Part shown: positions 1 to 10,431 of the stretch, in pieces
Layout of the letters: each line of letters starts with the position of its first letter
Numbering within the stretch: position 1 is the first letter of the stretch
Assembly (NCBI RefSeq): GCF_000739375.1
Contig: NZ_CP006704.1
Coordinates: 1,116,001 to 1,180,000, forward strand
Source of the DNA: Comamonas testosteroni TK102
GTDB taxonomy: Bacteria > Pseudomonadota > Gammaproteobacteria > Burkholderiales > Burkholderiaceae_C
DNA length: 64,000 nucleotides
Direction: 5' to 3'
Notes under the pieces: model-generated
Told to the model about the DNA's origin: nothing
Database searches by the model: none
Seen by the model: only the letters and a program-made list of their open reading frames with translations
Translations under genes and position numbers: made by a program

Positions 1-53
1 TGCGCATGGAGCGAAATGTCCTCGGGTGGTTGTGATGTCTTTCAGTGTAGCGC

Positions 54-95
54 TTGCGATCTTGAATCCTGAAAATATATACTGTACCGTACAGT
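54..95 (+). promoter_or_regulatory. Promoter with overlapping palindromic operator of the efflux operon
   Basis: A candidate sigma-70 promoter reads TTGCGA (54-59), an 18-base spacer and TATACT (78-83). Overlapping the -10 box is the perfect 7-1-7 palindrome ACTGTACCGTACAGT (81-95), 18 bases before the first gene of the operon. A TetR- or MarR-type repressor site is the usual explanation for this layout in drug-efflux operons. A possible divergent regulator start (ATG on the minus strand at position 7, with a GAGGA box upstream) sits at the left window edge, but only two codons are visible. Confidence 0.6.
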
Positions 96-113
96 TCATT
101 ATTAAAGTATTTC

Positions 114-1610
114 ATGACTCAATGCATAGCCGCCGCGCCGCAGAGGACTCGGCGTGGGCGCCATGGCTGGTGGGTTCTGGGCTTGCCTGCGCTACTGGCA
201 GCCTGCGCCCAGGTTCCCGAATGGGAGGGCAAGGCCGTGCTGGCGCAGCCCGTGCCCGAGACTCTGCAGGCTGCAAACCATGCCCCGCCCATGGACTGGC
301 CCACCCAGCAATGGTGGCAGCGCTATGGCGATGCACAGCTCGATCAGCTGATCGCCCAGGCTCTGGAGGGCGCTCCCGATATGGCTGCCGCCGCAGCCCG
401 CGTGCAGCAGGCCCGGGCCATGCTGGGTGTGAGCGAAGCGGCCTCTGCGCCGCAGCTTTCCGCCCGCGCCTCGGTCAGCGAGGACAAGCTCAGCTACCAC
501 CATCTGACGCCAGAGGCCTTCGCGCCGCGCGGCATGAATGACTATGGCCGCGCCACGCTGGACCTGAGCTGGTCGCTGGACCTGTGGGGCAAGCAGCGCG
601 CCGCCGTGGCCGCCGCTGCCGGCGAGCTGGCAGCGCGCGAGGCCGATGCAGCCCAGGCGCGTCTCTTGCTGTCGAGCAATGTGGCCCTGGCCTATGCACA
701 GCTGCTGCGCCTGGCTGCCAATGTGCAGACGCTTGAGCAATCGGTGCAGGTACGCCGGACCACGGCCGAGTTGTTTGAGCAGCGCTATGCCAACGGGCTC
801 GAAAACCAGGGCAGCGTGCACAGCGCCAGGGCGCGTCAGGCCGCGGCACAGGCCGAACTGGCACAGATGCAGGAACAGGTCGCCTTGCAGCGCAACAGCA
901 TTGCTGCGCTGATGGGAGCCGCTCCCGATCGTGGTGCGGCTATCGCGCTGGATGCCGGGCGCCTGCAATCACCGTGGCAGCAGCAATGGGCCTTGCCGCC
1001 GCAGTTGCCGGCGCATCTGCTGGGCCGTCGCCCCGATGTGGTGGCCGCCCGCCTGCAGGCGCAGGCGCTGGAGTCGCGCGTGGCATCGCAGCAGGCCGAG
1101 TTCTATCCCGATGTGAATCTCAGCGCCTTTGTCGGCGTGCAGTCGCTGGGCCTGGACATGCTGACCCGAAGCGGCTCCGGCATCGCCAGCCTGGGTCCGG
1201 CCGTCAGCCTGCCGATCTTCAATGGCGGCCGTTTGCGCTCGCAGCTGGGGGCCGCGCGTGCCCGCTATGACGAGGCCGTGGCCCAGTACCGCAGCACGCT
1301 GAACCGGGCCTTGCAGGAGGTGGCGGACAACGCCGTCAGCCAGCGAGCGCTGCAGCAGCAGCTGACGGCCATGCAGCAGGCCGTGACGGCCGCGACCGAG
1401 GCACATCGTGTGGCGCGCAACCGCTATGAGGGCGGTCTGGCGCGCTATCTCGATGTGCTGTCGGCGGAAGACCAGCTGCTGGCCAGCGTGCGCCAGCTGG
1501 TCGATGTGCAGTCGCGTGCCCTGACGCTCGATATCGGTCTGCACCGCGCACTGGGCGGCGGCTGGAGCGAGTCCGCCGGCGCTCCTGATGCGACCGCGCC
1601 AAAGGCCTGA
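114..1610 (+). CDS. Outer-membrane efflux lipoprotein, NodT/OprM family
   Basis: This 498-residue protein is the outer-membrane channel of a tripartite efflux pump (TolC/OprM/NodT family). The N-terminus has an Arg-rich n-region, a hydrophobic core and a lipobox LLAAC with acceptor Cys31, so it should be a lipid-anchored trimeric exit duct. Two outer-membrane efflux repeats follow at roughly residues 80-270 and 290-485. The second begins with the family hallmark LLGRRPDVVAAR near residue 300. Length fits the family. It is first in an operon with an HlyD adaptor (125 bases downstream) and an MFS pump. The start is the first ATG after the promoter/operator; no strong ribosome binding site is visible. 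Substrate cannot be read from sequence. Confidence 0.9.
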   Translation: MTQCIAAAPQRTRRGRHGWWVLGLPALLAACAQVPEWEGKAVLAQPVPETLQAANHAPPMDWPTQQWWQRYGDAQLDQLIAQALEGAPDMAAAAARVQQARAMLGVSEAASAPQLSARASVSEDKLSYHHLTPEAFAPRGMNDYGRATLDLSWSLDLWGKQRAAVAAAAGELAAREADAAQARLLLSSNVALAYAQLLRLAANVQTLEQSVQVRRTTAELFEQRYANGLENQGSVHSARARQAAAQAELAQMQEQVALQRNSIAALMGAAPDRGAAIALDAGRLQSPWQQQWALPPQLPAHLLGRRPDVVAARLQAQALESRVASQQAEFYPDVNLSAFVGVQSLGLDMLTRSGSGIASLGPAVSLPIFNGGRLRSQLGAARARYDEAVAQYRSTLNRALQEVADNAVSQRALQQQLTAMQQAVTAATEAHRVARNRYEGGLARYLDVLSAEDQLLASVRQLVDVQSRALTLDIGLHRALGGGWSESAGAPDATAPKA

Positions 1611-1734
1611 GCCGCTTTCCTGAACTGAATCACGACCTACGCACAACGGGTTCAGGCAAGACGACTGTCTCAGCAGGCAGACCGTGATTGCAATCCCGTT
1701 TGCGTAAGTCCCATGAATATTTCCAAGGTTTTGT

Positions 1735-2907
1735 ATGACTGAAAACGCTTCTTCCGTGAACGCGAATCCTGCTGCGCGCGAACAGCGCCGCAACCGGCTG
1801 CTGGCCGCGCTGGCAGGTGTGGTGCTGCTTGCCGGTGGGGCCGCCGGCGCCTATTGGTGGCTGCATGCCTCCCACTTCGTCTCCACCGACAACGCCTATG
1901 CGGCGGCCGAGGTGGCACAGGTCACGCCGTCCATAGGCGGCACGGTGCTGGAGGTGCTGGTCAGGGACACCCAGGCCGTCAAGCAAGGCGATGTGCTGGT
2001 GCGCATCGATCCCACGGACGCCAGGCTGGCACTGGCCCAGGCCGAGGCCGAGCTGGCCCGCGCCACGCGCCGCGTCAAGGGCTATGTGGCCAACGATGGC
2101 GGGCTGAAAGCGCAGGTCACGGCACGCGAGGCCGACGAAAAACGCGCCGCCGCCCAGTTGCTGGCAGCCGAGGCCGATATGGAGCGTGCCACCATCGACC
2201 TGCAGCGCCGCCAGGCCCTGGCCAAGAGCGGTTCGGTCTCGGGCGAGGAACTGACGCAGGCGCAGAATGCTTTTGCCGCAGCCAAGGCACAGCTCGCATC
2301 GGCCGTGGCCGCGCAGGCACAGGCCAGGGCCAACCGCGAAGCCGCCATTGGCGCCAAGCAGGTCAACGCCACCTTGATCGAGGGCGCGGATGCCCAGACC
2401 AATCCCGAGGTGCAGCTGGCGCAGGCGCGGCGCGACCAGGCCCAGGTCGATCTGGATCGCAGCACGGTGCGTGCTCCCGTCGATGGCGTGGTGGCCAAGC
2501 GCAGCGTGCAGATCGGGCAGCGCGTGCAGGCCGGTGCGCCCCTGATGACGGTGGTGCCGGTGCAGCAGATCTATGTGGATGCCAACTTCAAGGAAGGCCA
2601 GCTGGGCAAGGTGCGTGTGGGCCAGCGCGTGCAGCTGCAGTCCGATCTGTACGGCAGCGATGTGAAGTACAGCGGCACTGTGGTGGGCTTCAGCGGCGGC
2701 TCCGGCTCGGCGTTTGCGGCCATTCCCGCGCAGAACGCCACGGGCAACTGGATCAAGGTGGTGCAGCGCCTGCCCGTGCGCATTCAGCTCGATGCCGCCG
2801 AGCTGGCCAGGAACCCGCTGCGCGTGGGCCTGTCCATGCAGGTGACGGTGGACACCCGCAGCGGCCCTGCCGACGCAGCCGGCGTGGCGACCACGGCCGC
2901 GCAGTGA
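1735..2907 (+). CDS. HlyD/EmrA-family periplasmic adaptor protein
   Basis: This 390-residue membrane-fusion protein links an inner-membrane MFS pump to the outer-membrane channel. Residues about 18-44 form a single transmembrane anchor, followed by the EmrA-type signature FVSTDNAYAAAEVAQVTPSI, a split lipoyl/barrel-sandwich domain (VLVRIDPTDA and later APVDGVVAKRSVQIGQRV), and a long Ala/Gln/Glu-rich coiled-coil hairpin (about 100-215). The C-terminal beta-barrel ends in a short Ala/Thr tail. The downstream MFS gene starts 7 bases after the stop, so the two are certainly co-transcribed. It is EmrA-like, but the exact drug range is unknown. Confidence 0.9.
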   Translation: MTENASSVNANPAAREQRRNRLLAALAGVVLLAGGAAGAYWWLHASHFVSTDNAYAAAEVAQVTPSIGGTVLEVLVRDTQAVKQGDVLVRIDPTDARLALAQAEAELARATRRVKGYVANDGGLKAQVTAREADEKRAAAQLLAAEADMERATIDLQRRQALAKSGSVSGEELTQAQNAFAAAKAQLASAVAAQAQARANREAAIGAKQVNATLIEGADAQTNPEVQLAQARRDQAQVDLDRSTVRAPVDGVVAKRSVQIGQRVQAGAPLMTVVPVQQIYVDANFKEGQLGKVRVGQRVQLQSDLYGSDVKYSGTVVGFSGGSGSAFAAIPAQNATGNWIKVVQRLPVRIQLDAAELARNPLRVGLSMQVTVDTRSGPADAAGVATTAAQ

Positions 2908-2914
2908 GTGCCTC

Positions 2915-4495
2915 ATGAGCGATCACAACGCAAGTGCGGCCGCAGCGGCCGATGCGCCTGCCGTGCCCATGGCCGCCGGCATGGTGCCGCTGACGGGGGG
3001 CACGCTGTGGCTGGCGGCCCTGGTGCTGGCTGCGGCCAATTTCATGGCCGTGCTGGACATGACGGTGGCCAATGTCTCCGTGCCCAGCATCGCCGGCAAT
3101 CTGGGCGCGACCACCAGCCAGGGCACCTGGGTCATCACCAGCTATGCGGTGGCCGAGGCCATCACCGTGCCGCTGACCGGCTGGCTGGCGGCGCGCTTCG
3201 GCGCGGTGCGCGTGTTTGCCACGGCCATGGGCCTGTTCGGTCTGGCATCGCTGCTGTGCGGCCTGGCCAATTCCCTGGGCATGCTGGTGTTTGCGCGTAT
3301 CTTGCAGGGTCTGGCCGGCGGCCCGCTGATGCCGCTGTCCCAGTCGCTGCTGCTGCGCATCTTCCCGCCGCGCATGGCGCCCGCAGCCATCGGCCTGTGG
3401 TCTATGACCACGCTGATTGCCCCCGTGCTGGGCCCCATCGTGGGCGGCTGGATCTGCGACGAGTACACCTGGCACTGGATCTTTCTGATCAACATCCCGG
3501 TGGCCCTGGTCTGCGCGTTTGCGGTCTGGCATCTGGTCAGGCGCTACGAGCAGCCGCTGCTCAAGAACCCCATAGACACCGTGGGCCTGCTTCTGCTCAT
3601 CGTCTGGGTGGGCTCGCTGCAGCTGATGCTGGATGAAGGCAAGAACCTGGACTGGTTTGCCTCGCCCATGATCGTGGCGCTGGCTGCGGTGGCCGTGGTG
3701 GGCTTTGCGGCCTTCATGATCTGGGAGCTGCATGCCGAGCACCCGATCGTGGATCTGCGCGTCTTCAGGCACCGCGGCTTTTCCATGGCCGTGCTGACCA
3801 TCAGTCTGGCGTTTGCGGCCTTCTTCGCCGTCAATGTGCTCACGCCGCTGTGGCTGCAGAGCTTCATGGGCTACACGGCCACGCTGGCGGGCCTGGTCAC
3901 GGCATGGACGGGGCTGTTCGCGCTGTTCGTGGCGCCGGCCGCCGCCGGGCTGGCGGCCCGGGTGGACCCGCGCCGGCTGATCTTTGGCGGGGTGTTCTGG
4001 ATGGGGGTGATCACCTGCTGGCGGGCGTTCGCCACGACGGACATGGGCTATTGGGACATCGCCCTGCCGCTGATGTTCATGGGGCTGGGTCTGCCGTTCT
4101 TCTTCATCCCGACCACCGGGCTGGCGCTGGCCAGCGTGGAGCCGCAGGAGATGGACAACGCCGCCGGCCTGATGAACTTTCTGCGCACCCTGTCGGGCGC
4201 GGCGGCGGTCTCCGTGGTCAACACGGCCTGGGAGAACGGCACGACGCGCAAGCATGCGGATCTGGTGGGTTTGAGCGATGCCGGCGGCGAGGTGCTGCAC
4301 GGGCTGCAGCAGTCGGGCATGAGTGCCGATGCGGCGCTGTCGGCGCTTGATCAGCTCATCACCAGCCAGAGCGTGATGCTGGCCACCAATCAGATCATGT
4401 TCATCATCGCGGGCGGCTTTGTGCTCGCGGCCTGCGCGATCTGGCTGGCACCGAGGCCGACCCGCACGGTCGATCCCGGTGCGGGCGGCCACTGA
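2915..4495 (+). CDS. DHA2-family MFS multidrug efflux transporter (EmrB-like)
   Basis: This 526-residue inner-membrane proton antiporter of the DHA2 (14-TM) major-facilitator subfamily is the pump of the tripartite system encoded here. Visible hallmarks are the TM1 motif LDMTVANVSVPSIAGNLG, the following WVITSYAVAEAITVPLTGWL stretch and the motif-A-like loop ARFGAVRVF. Motif C appears as PVLGPIVGGWI. Hydrophobic segments continue to the C-terminus, consistent with 14 helices and the usual EmrB length. The start ATG lies 7 bases after the adaptor stop. A hairpin repeat follows the gene. Export of hydrophobic drugs or aromatic acids is likely but not specified by the sequence. Confidence 0.92.
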   Translation: MSDHNASAAAAADAPAVPMAAGMVPLTGGTLWLAALVLAAANFMAVLDMTVANVSVPSIAGNLGATTSQGTWVITSYAVAEAITVPLTGWLAARFGAVRVFATAMGLFGLASLLCGLANSLGMLVFARILQGLAGGPLMPLSQSLLLRIFPPRMAPAAIGLWSMTTLIAPVLGPIVGGWICDEYTWHWIFLINIPVALVCAFAVWHLVRRYEQPLLKNPIDTVGLLLLIVWVGSLQLMLDEGKNLDWFASPMIVALAAVAVVGFAAFMIWELHAEHPIVDLRVFRHRGFSMAVLTISLAFAAFFAVNVLTPLWLQSFMGYTATLAGLVTAWTGLFALFVAPAAAGLAARVDPRRLIFGGVFWMGVITCWRAFATTDMGYWDIALPLMFMGLGLPFFFIPTTGLALASVEPQEMDNAAGLMNFLRTLSGAAAVSVVNTAWENGTTRKHADLVGLSDAGGEVLHGLQQSGMSADAALSALDQLITSQSVMLATNQIMFIIAGGFVLAACAIWLAPRPTRTVDPGAGGH

Positions 4496-4516
4496 GTGCC
4501 GTGGCTTGAATGAATT

Positions 4517-4598
4517 GATAGCTGCTTGCGTTTGATATTCATGAGTTTCAGATACAAAAGTATCTGAAATCCATATTTATCATGCGCAGGCAGCTTTT
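4517..4598. repeat. Dispersed hairpin element, copy A (82-bp near-palindrome)
   Basis: Two 39-base arms (4517-4555 and 4560-4598) match as inverted repeats at 29 of 39 positions by hand count, around an AAAA loop. The innermost 10 base pairs (TTTCAGATAC / GTATCTGAAA) are perfect. The outer end carries the head GATAGCTGCTTGCG shared with copies near 14.87, 30.25, 54.0 and 55.87 kb. It lies between the MFS gene and the helicase gene and covers the upstream ATG at 4582, which argues that the helicase starts later. Confidence 0.8.
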
Positions 4599-4671
4599 CT
4601 TTCAGGAGCACGAAGCCGCGAAAGCAGCAGCAAGTCGCAGGGAGTCGCCAGCATTTCTACAATGGGGGGCT

Positions 4672-7155
<2,484 letters not shown>

Positions 7156-7179
7156 GTTGCCCTAGGTCCCTGGCGTATG

Positions 7180-7216
7180 AAAAAAGCCGCGGCCTTTTGC
7201 AAGGCGCGGCTTTTTT
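7180..7216. terminator. Bidirectional intrinsic terminator
   Basis: A GC-rich stem (AAGCCGCG paired with CGCGGCTT) is flanked by an A-run on the left and a T-run on the right. It can therefore end transcription from both convergent genes, the helicase on plus and the PhoX-like gene on minus. Confidence 0.88.
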
Positions 7217-7237
7217 GTCGAGGCCCGGGTGCGGCGC

Positions 7238-9244
7238 TTACTTGGCGCTGAGCTTCATCTGGGCGGGCGAGGCCGTGATGTAGCCCACGGCGGAGCCGAA
7301 CTTGTCCTTGTAGTTGGCCTTGATCAGCGGATCCAGCTGGGTCTTGACGTTGGCGTGGATGCCGCCCCAGTCACCGGCGTGCTGGAAGTTGCTCATGATG
7401 TAGGTCCAGCCGTTGATTTCGTCCACGGCATGCAGGCCCGTGGATTCGCCGCCGGCGGGCACGGACAGCACGCGCGACAGCTGCTTGGTGTCCACGTTGT
7501 AGGCCCACATGAAGTTGTTGACGTGCTGGCTGCTGTCCTCGCCGATGAACAGGGTGCGCATTTTTTCCGAGAACTTGAGGTTGTCGGGGTTGGCAATCTT
7601 GTTGGGGTTGGCGGTGTTGCCCAGGGCGTCGCCCTTGAGGGTCTTGCCGTCGGTGTCCAGCAGATCCTCGCCAGCCAGCAGGGCAGCCGTGTCCACGGGC
7701 ATCCATTCGCTGTTGATGGCCGTGCCGGTCGTGTCCTTCTGGCCGCCCTTGAGGTTCAGCGCCATCACGACGCCGGCCACCAGCTGCTTGGGCACCGAGA
7801 CGCCGTTGCCTGCCACGTTGGCGGCATTGCCGGCCACCATGGAGGACTGCACGTTCTGCAGTGCGGAGTAGGCAATCTTGTCCTTGGCATTGACGGTCGT
7901 GCCTTCCATCTTGGTGAAGCCCAGGCTGGCGCCCTTGAAGGCGGCATAGCGATGGGTTTCGAGGAAGGCTGCGGCCTTGTCCATGCCGGCGTTGATCTTG
8001 ATCCACTTGGTCTTGTCGTTGGCCACGATCTTGGTGTAGCTGGAGTCGCTGGGGTCGGTCTTGGACACGGTCATGATGTCCGTGGGCTTGAGCGTGTTGG
8101 CCAGGTTTTCGATTTCGGCGCTGGTGGCCGAGCCCAGCTTGATCCAGGTCAGCGGCGCGGCGCTCTTGGCGGCGGGGTCGATGGAGAAGCCCGCGCCGAC
8201 CTTGGCGGCGTACAGCGTGCCTGAGGACAGGTCTTTTTCCTTGTCGGCGACGAAGACGAAGTAGCCGCTGTTGGTGGCGTCGTCACCCATGAGCGCGGTG
8301 CGCTGGTCGGGCATGACCTGCACCAGCTCGTGCGAGATGCGGCCCATGCAGAAGTGCTTCTTGATGGTGGCCGTGCCGTCGACATTGACGATCACTTCGG
8401 GCATGTGGCCGTAGTGGTAGGGGTTGGCCTTGCTGGAGTCGCCGTAGAGGTTCTGGCTATAGGCCTGGAACATGGTGTTGCTGGCGATGCTGAAGGCATC
8501 GGGCTCGTACTCTTCCGAGGACAGATGAGTGCCCCAGGGCGACAGGCTGGCGCCGCAGGTGATCCACAGGCCGTGGACCTTGGAGGTGTCCACATTGTGG
8601 TACTTGACCAGGCTCAGCTTGCCCGTGGTCTGGTCCTGGTCCAGCGTCAGCACGGCGATGGGCGAGGGCAGCTTGCCGTACATATCGGTCGTGCCGTCCT
8701 GGGCCCAGGTGGTGTATTCGAACTGCACCACGGCAAACACGGGCTGGCCCTTGACGCCGTCGACCTTGGCATTGGGCACGGTCAGCAGCGAGGTGCCGTC
8801 GGGCGAGTCGGAGAAGAAGTGGCGCTCCTTGCCGGAGACGGTCTTGTCGATGATCTTGTTGTTGTAGATGTCGTAGTAGCCGCCGGCCAGCAGCTGGCCG
8901 CCCTTGCCGTCGGAGACCATGTCGCCGGTCACGAAGAAGGGCTGGTAGCCCAGGTCGTAGACCTGCTCGCTCTTGTCGTCGAATGCGACCTTGAGCTGGG
9001 AGGCCACATACATGGTGGCCATATTGGCGGGCGTGGTCAGCGAAGGCGCGGCCATGGCGGTGAAGCTGGCCGAGACATAGTTCTTGGTGACGGGAGGCGT
9101 CGTAGGCGTTGTCGGGGTGTCGTCATCGCCACCACCACATGCGGCCAGCAGGCTGGATGCGGACACGACCGAACCCAGGGGGAGCAGGGGAGCGCCGGAA
9201 AAGAGTTGCAGGGCCTTACGACGGCTGAGCAGATTTTGTGCCAT
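7238..9244 (-). CDS. PhoX-family (DUF839) Tat-exported lipoprotein, putative alkaline phosphatase
   Basis: This 668-residue protein resembles the PhoX/DUF839 family of secreted calcium- and iron-dependent alkaline phosphatases. The N-terminus reads LSRRKALQLFSG, a twin-arginine motif, and is followed by a hydrophobic stretch and a lipobox-like LLAAC (Cys near residue 35), then a Gly/Asp/Thr-Pro linker. It may be a Tat-dependent lipoprotein. The family hallmark SPWGTHLSSEEYEPDAF (family consensus close to PWGTxLxxEE) lies near residue 240. Repeated short blocks suit the family's beta-propeller fold. Metal-site residues were not all checked. The gene is monocistronic, convergent with uvrD. No Pho box was recognised upstream, so phosphate control is unproven. 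Phosphatase activity is inferred from family only. Confidence 0.75.
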   Translation of the reverse strand: MAQNLLSRRKALQLFSGAPLLPLGSVVSASSLLAACGGGDDDTPTTPTTPPVTKNYVSASFTAMAAPSLTTPANMATMYVASQLKVAFDDKSEQVYDLGYQPFFVTGDMVSDGKGGQLLAGGYYDIYNNKIIDKTVSGKERHFFSDSPDGTSLLTVPNAKVDGVKGQPVFAVVQFEYTTWAQDGTTDMYGKLPSPIAVLTLDQDQTTGKLSLVKYHNVDTSKVHGLWITCGASLSPWGTHLSSEEYEPDAFSIASNTMFQAYSQNLYGDSSKANPYHYGHMPEVIVNVDGTATIKKHFCMGRISHELVQVMPDQRTALMGDDATNSGYFVFVADKEKDLSSGTLYAAKVGAGFSIDPAAKSAAPLTWIKLGSATSAEIENLANTLKPTDIMTVSKTDPSDSSYTKIVANDKTKWIKINAGMDKAAAFLETHRYAAFKGASLGFTKMEGTTVNAKDKIAYSALQNVQSSMVAGNAANVAGNGVSVPKQLVAGVVMALNLKGGQKDTTGTAINSEWMPVDTAALLAGEDLLDTDGKTLKGDALGNTANPNKIANPDNLKFSEKMRTLFIGEDSSQHVNNFMWAYNVDTKQLSRVLSVPAGGESTGLHAVDEINGWTYIMSNFQHAGDWGGIHANVKTQLDPLIKANYKDKFGSAVGYITASPAQMKLSAK

Positions 9245-9437
9245 GAGAGTTTCGCAGTGTGGGGTGAAGCGCAGACTTGGGGCCGCGCTGAATTGGATGA
9301 ATGCCAGGACATGAGATGCATGCCCTGTTCAGTCCTGCGAATCCTAGGAAACGAATATGACAGCGGCGTGGCTGCTTGATGACATCGGCATGAATGATGG
9401 TTTGCGCCGCTGCCGGGCGCGGACCGGCGTGCGGCCC

Positions 9438-9470
9438 AAAAAAAAAGCCCCGACCTGGGAGGGCGGGGCT
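9438..9470 (-). terminator. Intrinsic terminator after the BPSS1780-type gene
   Basis: On the minus strand AGCCCCG pairs with CGGGGCT across a short loop and is followed by a run of about nine U residues. It lies 21 bases beyond the stop of the leftward gene at 9492. Confidence 0.88.
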
Positions 9471-9491
9471 GCTGCGGTCTGCCGCTGGCGC

Positions 9492-10310
9492 TTACAAATC
9501 CGGCGCGGGCGGTGCGCTGTCGATCAGCGTCTGCTCGGCGTCGGGAGGGCTGAAGCTGTCACGGAAGGTAAACACGATGGAGGTAAAAAAGATGGCAGCC
9601 AGCATCAGGGCCGTTGCCACCATCAGACCCCCGGCAATGCTGCCGATGAGCATGGCCAGAATGCCGGTGACGATGGCCAGAGCCATGCCGGAGACGATGA
9701 ACACACCGATCCAGCAGACACCGAACACCAGATAGGCACCGATATTGCGGATGCAACCGACAAAGCTGAAGAACAGCGATTTGACGGGGCTGATGCCATG
9801 CCAGTGAATGAGCGCCGGTGCATGCCAGAAGGCCAGCGACAGCGGCAGGTAGAGAAACATGCTCAGCCACATGGCGGACTGGAACTCGGGCTCCTCGGCG
9901 AGTTCGCGGGTCATGGGGGTCTGGCCCAGGTAGACACTGGCGAACGTGCCGCCATCGACCAGGCTGGAGGCACCGATGATGAGCAGAAAGCCGGCGGCAT
10001 AGAGGCCGCCCAGGATCAGCATGGAGTGCAGGTGCTGGCTGCCGGAGCGAAAAGACACCAGCAGCAGCGCCGGTGTGGGCTTGCGGCCGTGGGCGGCTTC
10101 GGAGGCCGCGACCATCATGCTCAGCGAGATGCAGGGCAGCAGTGCCAACGCGATGACGGGGCCGATCAGCGGCACGGCCGAGATCAGCGACATGCTGGCC
10201 ATGCCCAGAAAGAACAGGGCGGCCAGGGCCAGGGGCTGGCTTCTGAAGGTGCGCAGGCCCTGCAGCACCCATTGCAGACCGGTGCCGGGTGGAACGATTT
10301 GAAGTTTCAT
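9492..10310 (-). CDS. BPSS1780-family multipass membrane protein
   Basis: This 272-residue integral membrane protein has about six hydrophobic helices. The opening KLQIVPPGTGLQWVLQGLRTF and the later helix LALAALFFLGMASMSLISAVPLIGPVI match the uncharacterised BPSS1780 family common in Burkholderiales. Transported substrate and mechanism are unknown. I chose ATG 10310 because the family signature starts there; the upstream in-frame extension is Arg/Ser-rich and lacks similarity. It lies just downstream of thrB on the same strand, and a terminator-like hairpin between them suggests separate transcription. Its terminator carries an unusually long U tract. Confidence 0.75.
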   Translation of the reverse strand: MKLQIVPPGTGLQWVLQGLRTFRSQPLALAALFFLGMASMSLISAVPLIGPVIALALLPCISLSMMVAASEAAHGRKPTPALLLVSFRSGSQHLHSMLILGGLYAAGFLLIIGASSLVDGGTFASVYLGQTPMTRELAEEPEFQSAMWLSMFLYLPLSLAFWHAPALIHWHGISPVKSLFFSFVGCIRNIGAYLVFGVCWIGVFIVSGMALAIVTGILAMLIGSIAGGLMVATALMLAAIFFTSIVFTFRDSFSPPDAEQTLIDSAPPAPDL

Positions 10311-10389
10311 GGAAGAGGCTGAAATACTTTTGCGAGAGCGTGCAAAAGTCGCTCTTGCACTGTACCCGAGACGGCTGGGCGGGGCCATC

Positions 10390-10426
10390 AAAAGCCCCGG
10401 GGCACCCAACTTCTTGGCGCCGGGCT
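10390..10426 (-). terminator. Probable intrinsic terminator after thrB
   Basis: Minus-strand transcript: AGCCCGG and CCGGGGCT arms, with imperfect pairing and a moderate loop, followed by UUUU. It sits directly downstream of the thrB stop. Confidence 0.55.
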
Positions 10427-10431
10427 GGCGC

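Noticed and set aside
4582..4671. Upstream ATG of the uvrD-type gene as its start
   Set aside because: It lies inside the tail of a palindromic repeat and would add 30 unrelated residues; ATG 4672 gives the family N-terminus.
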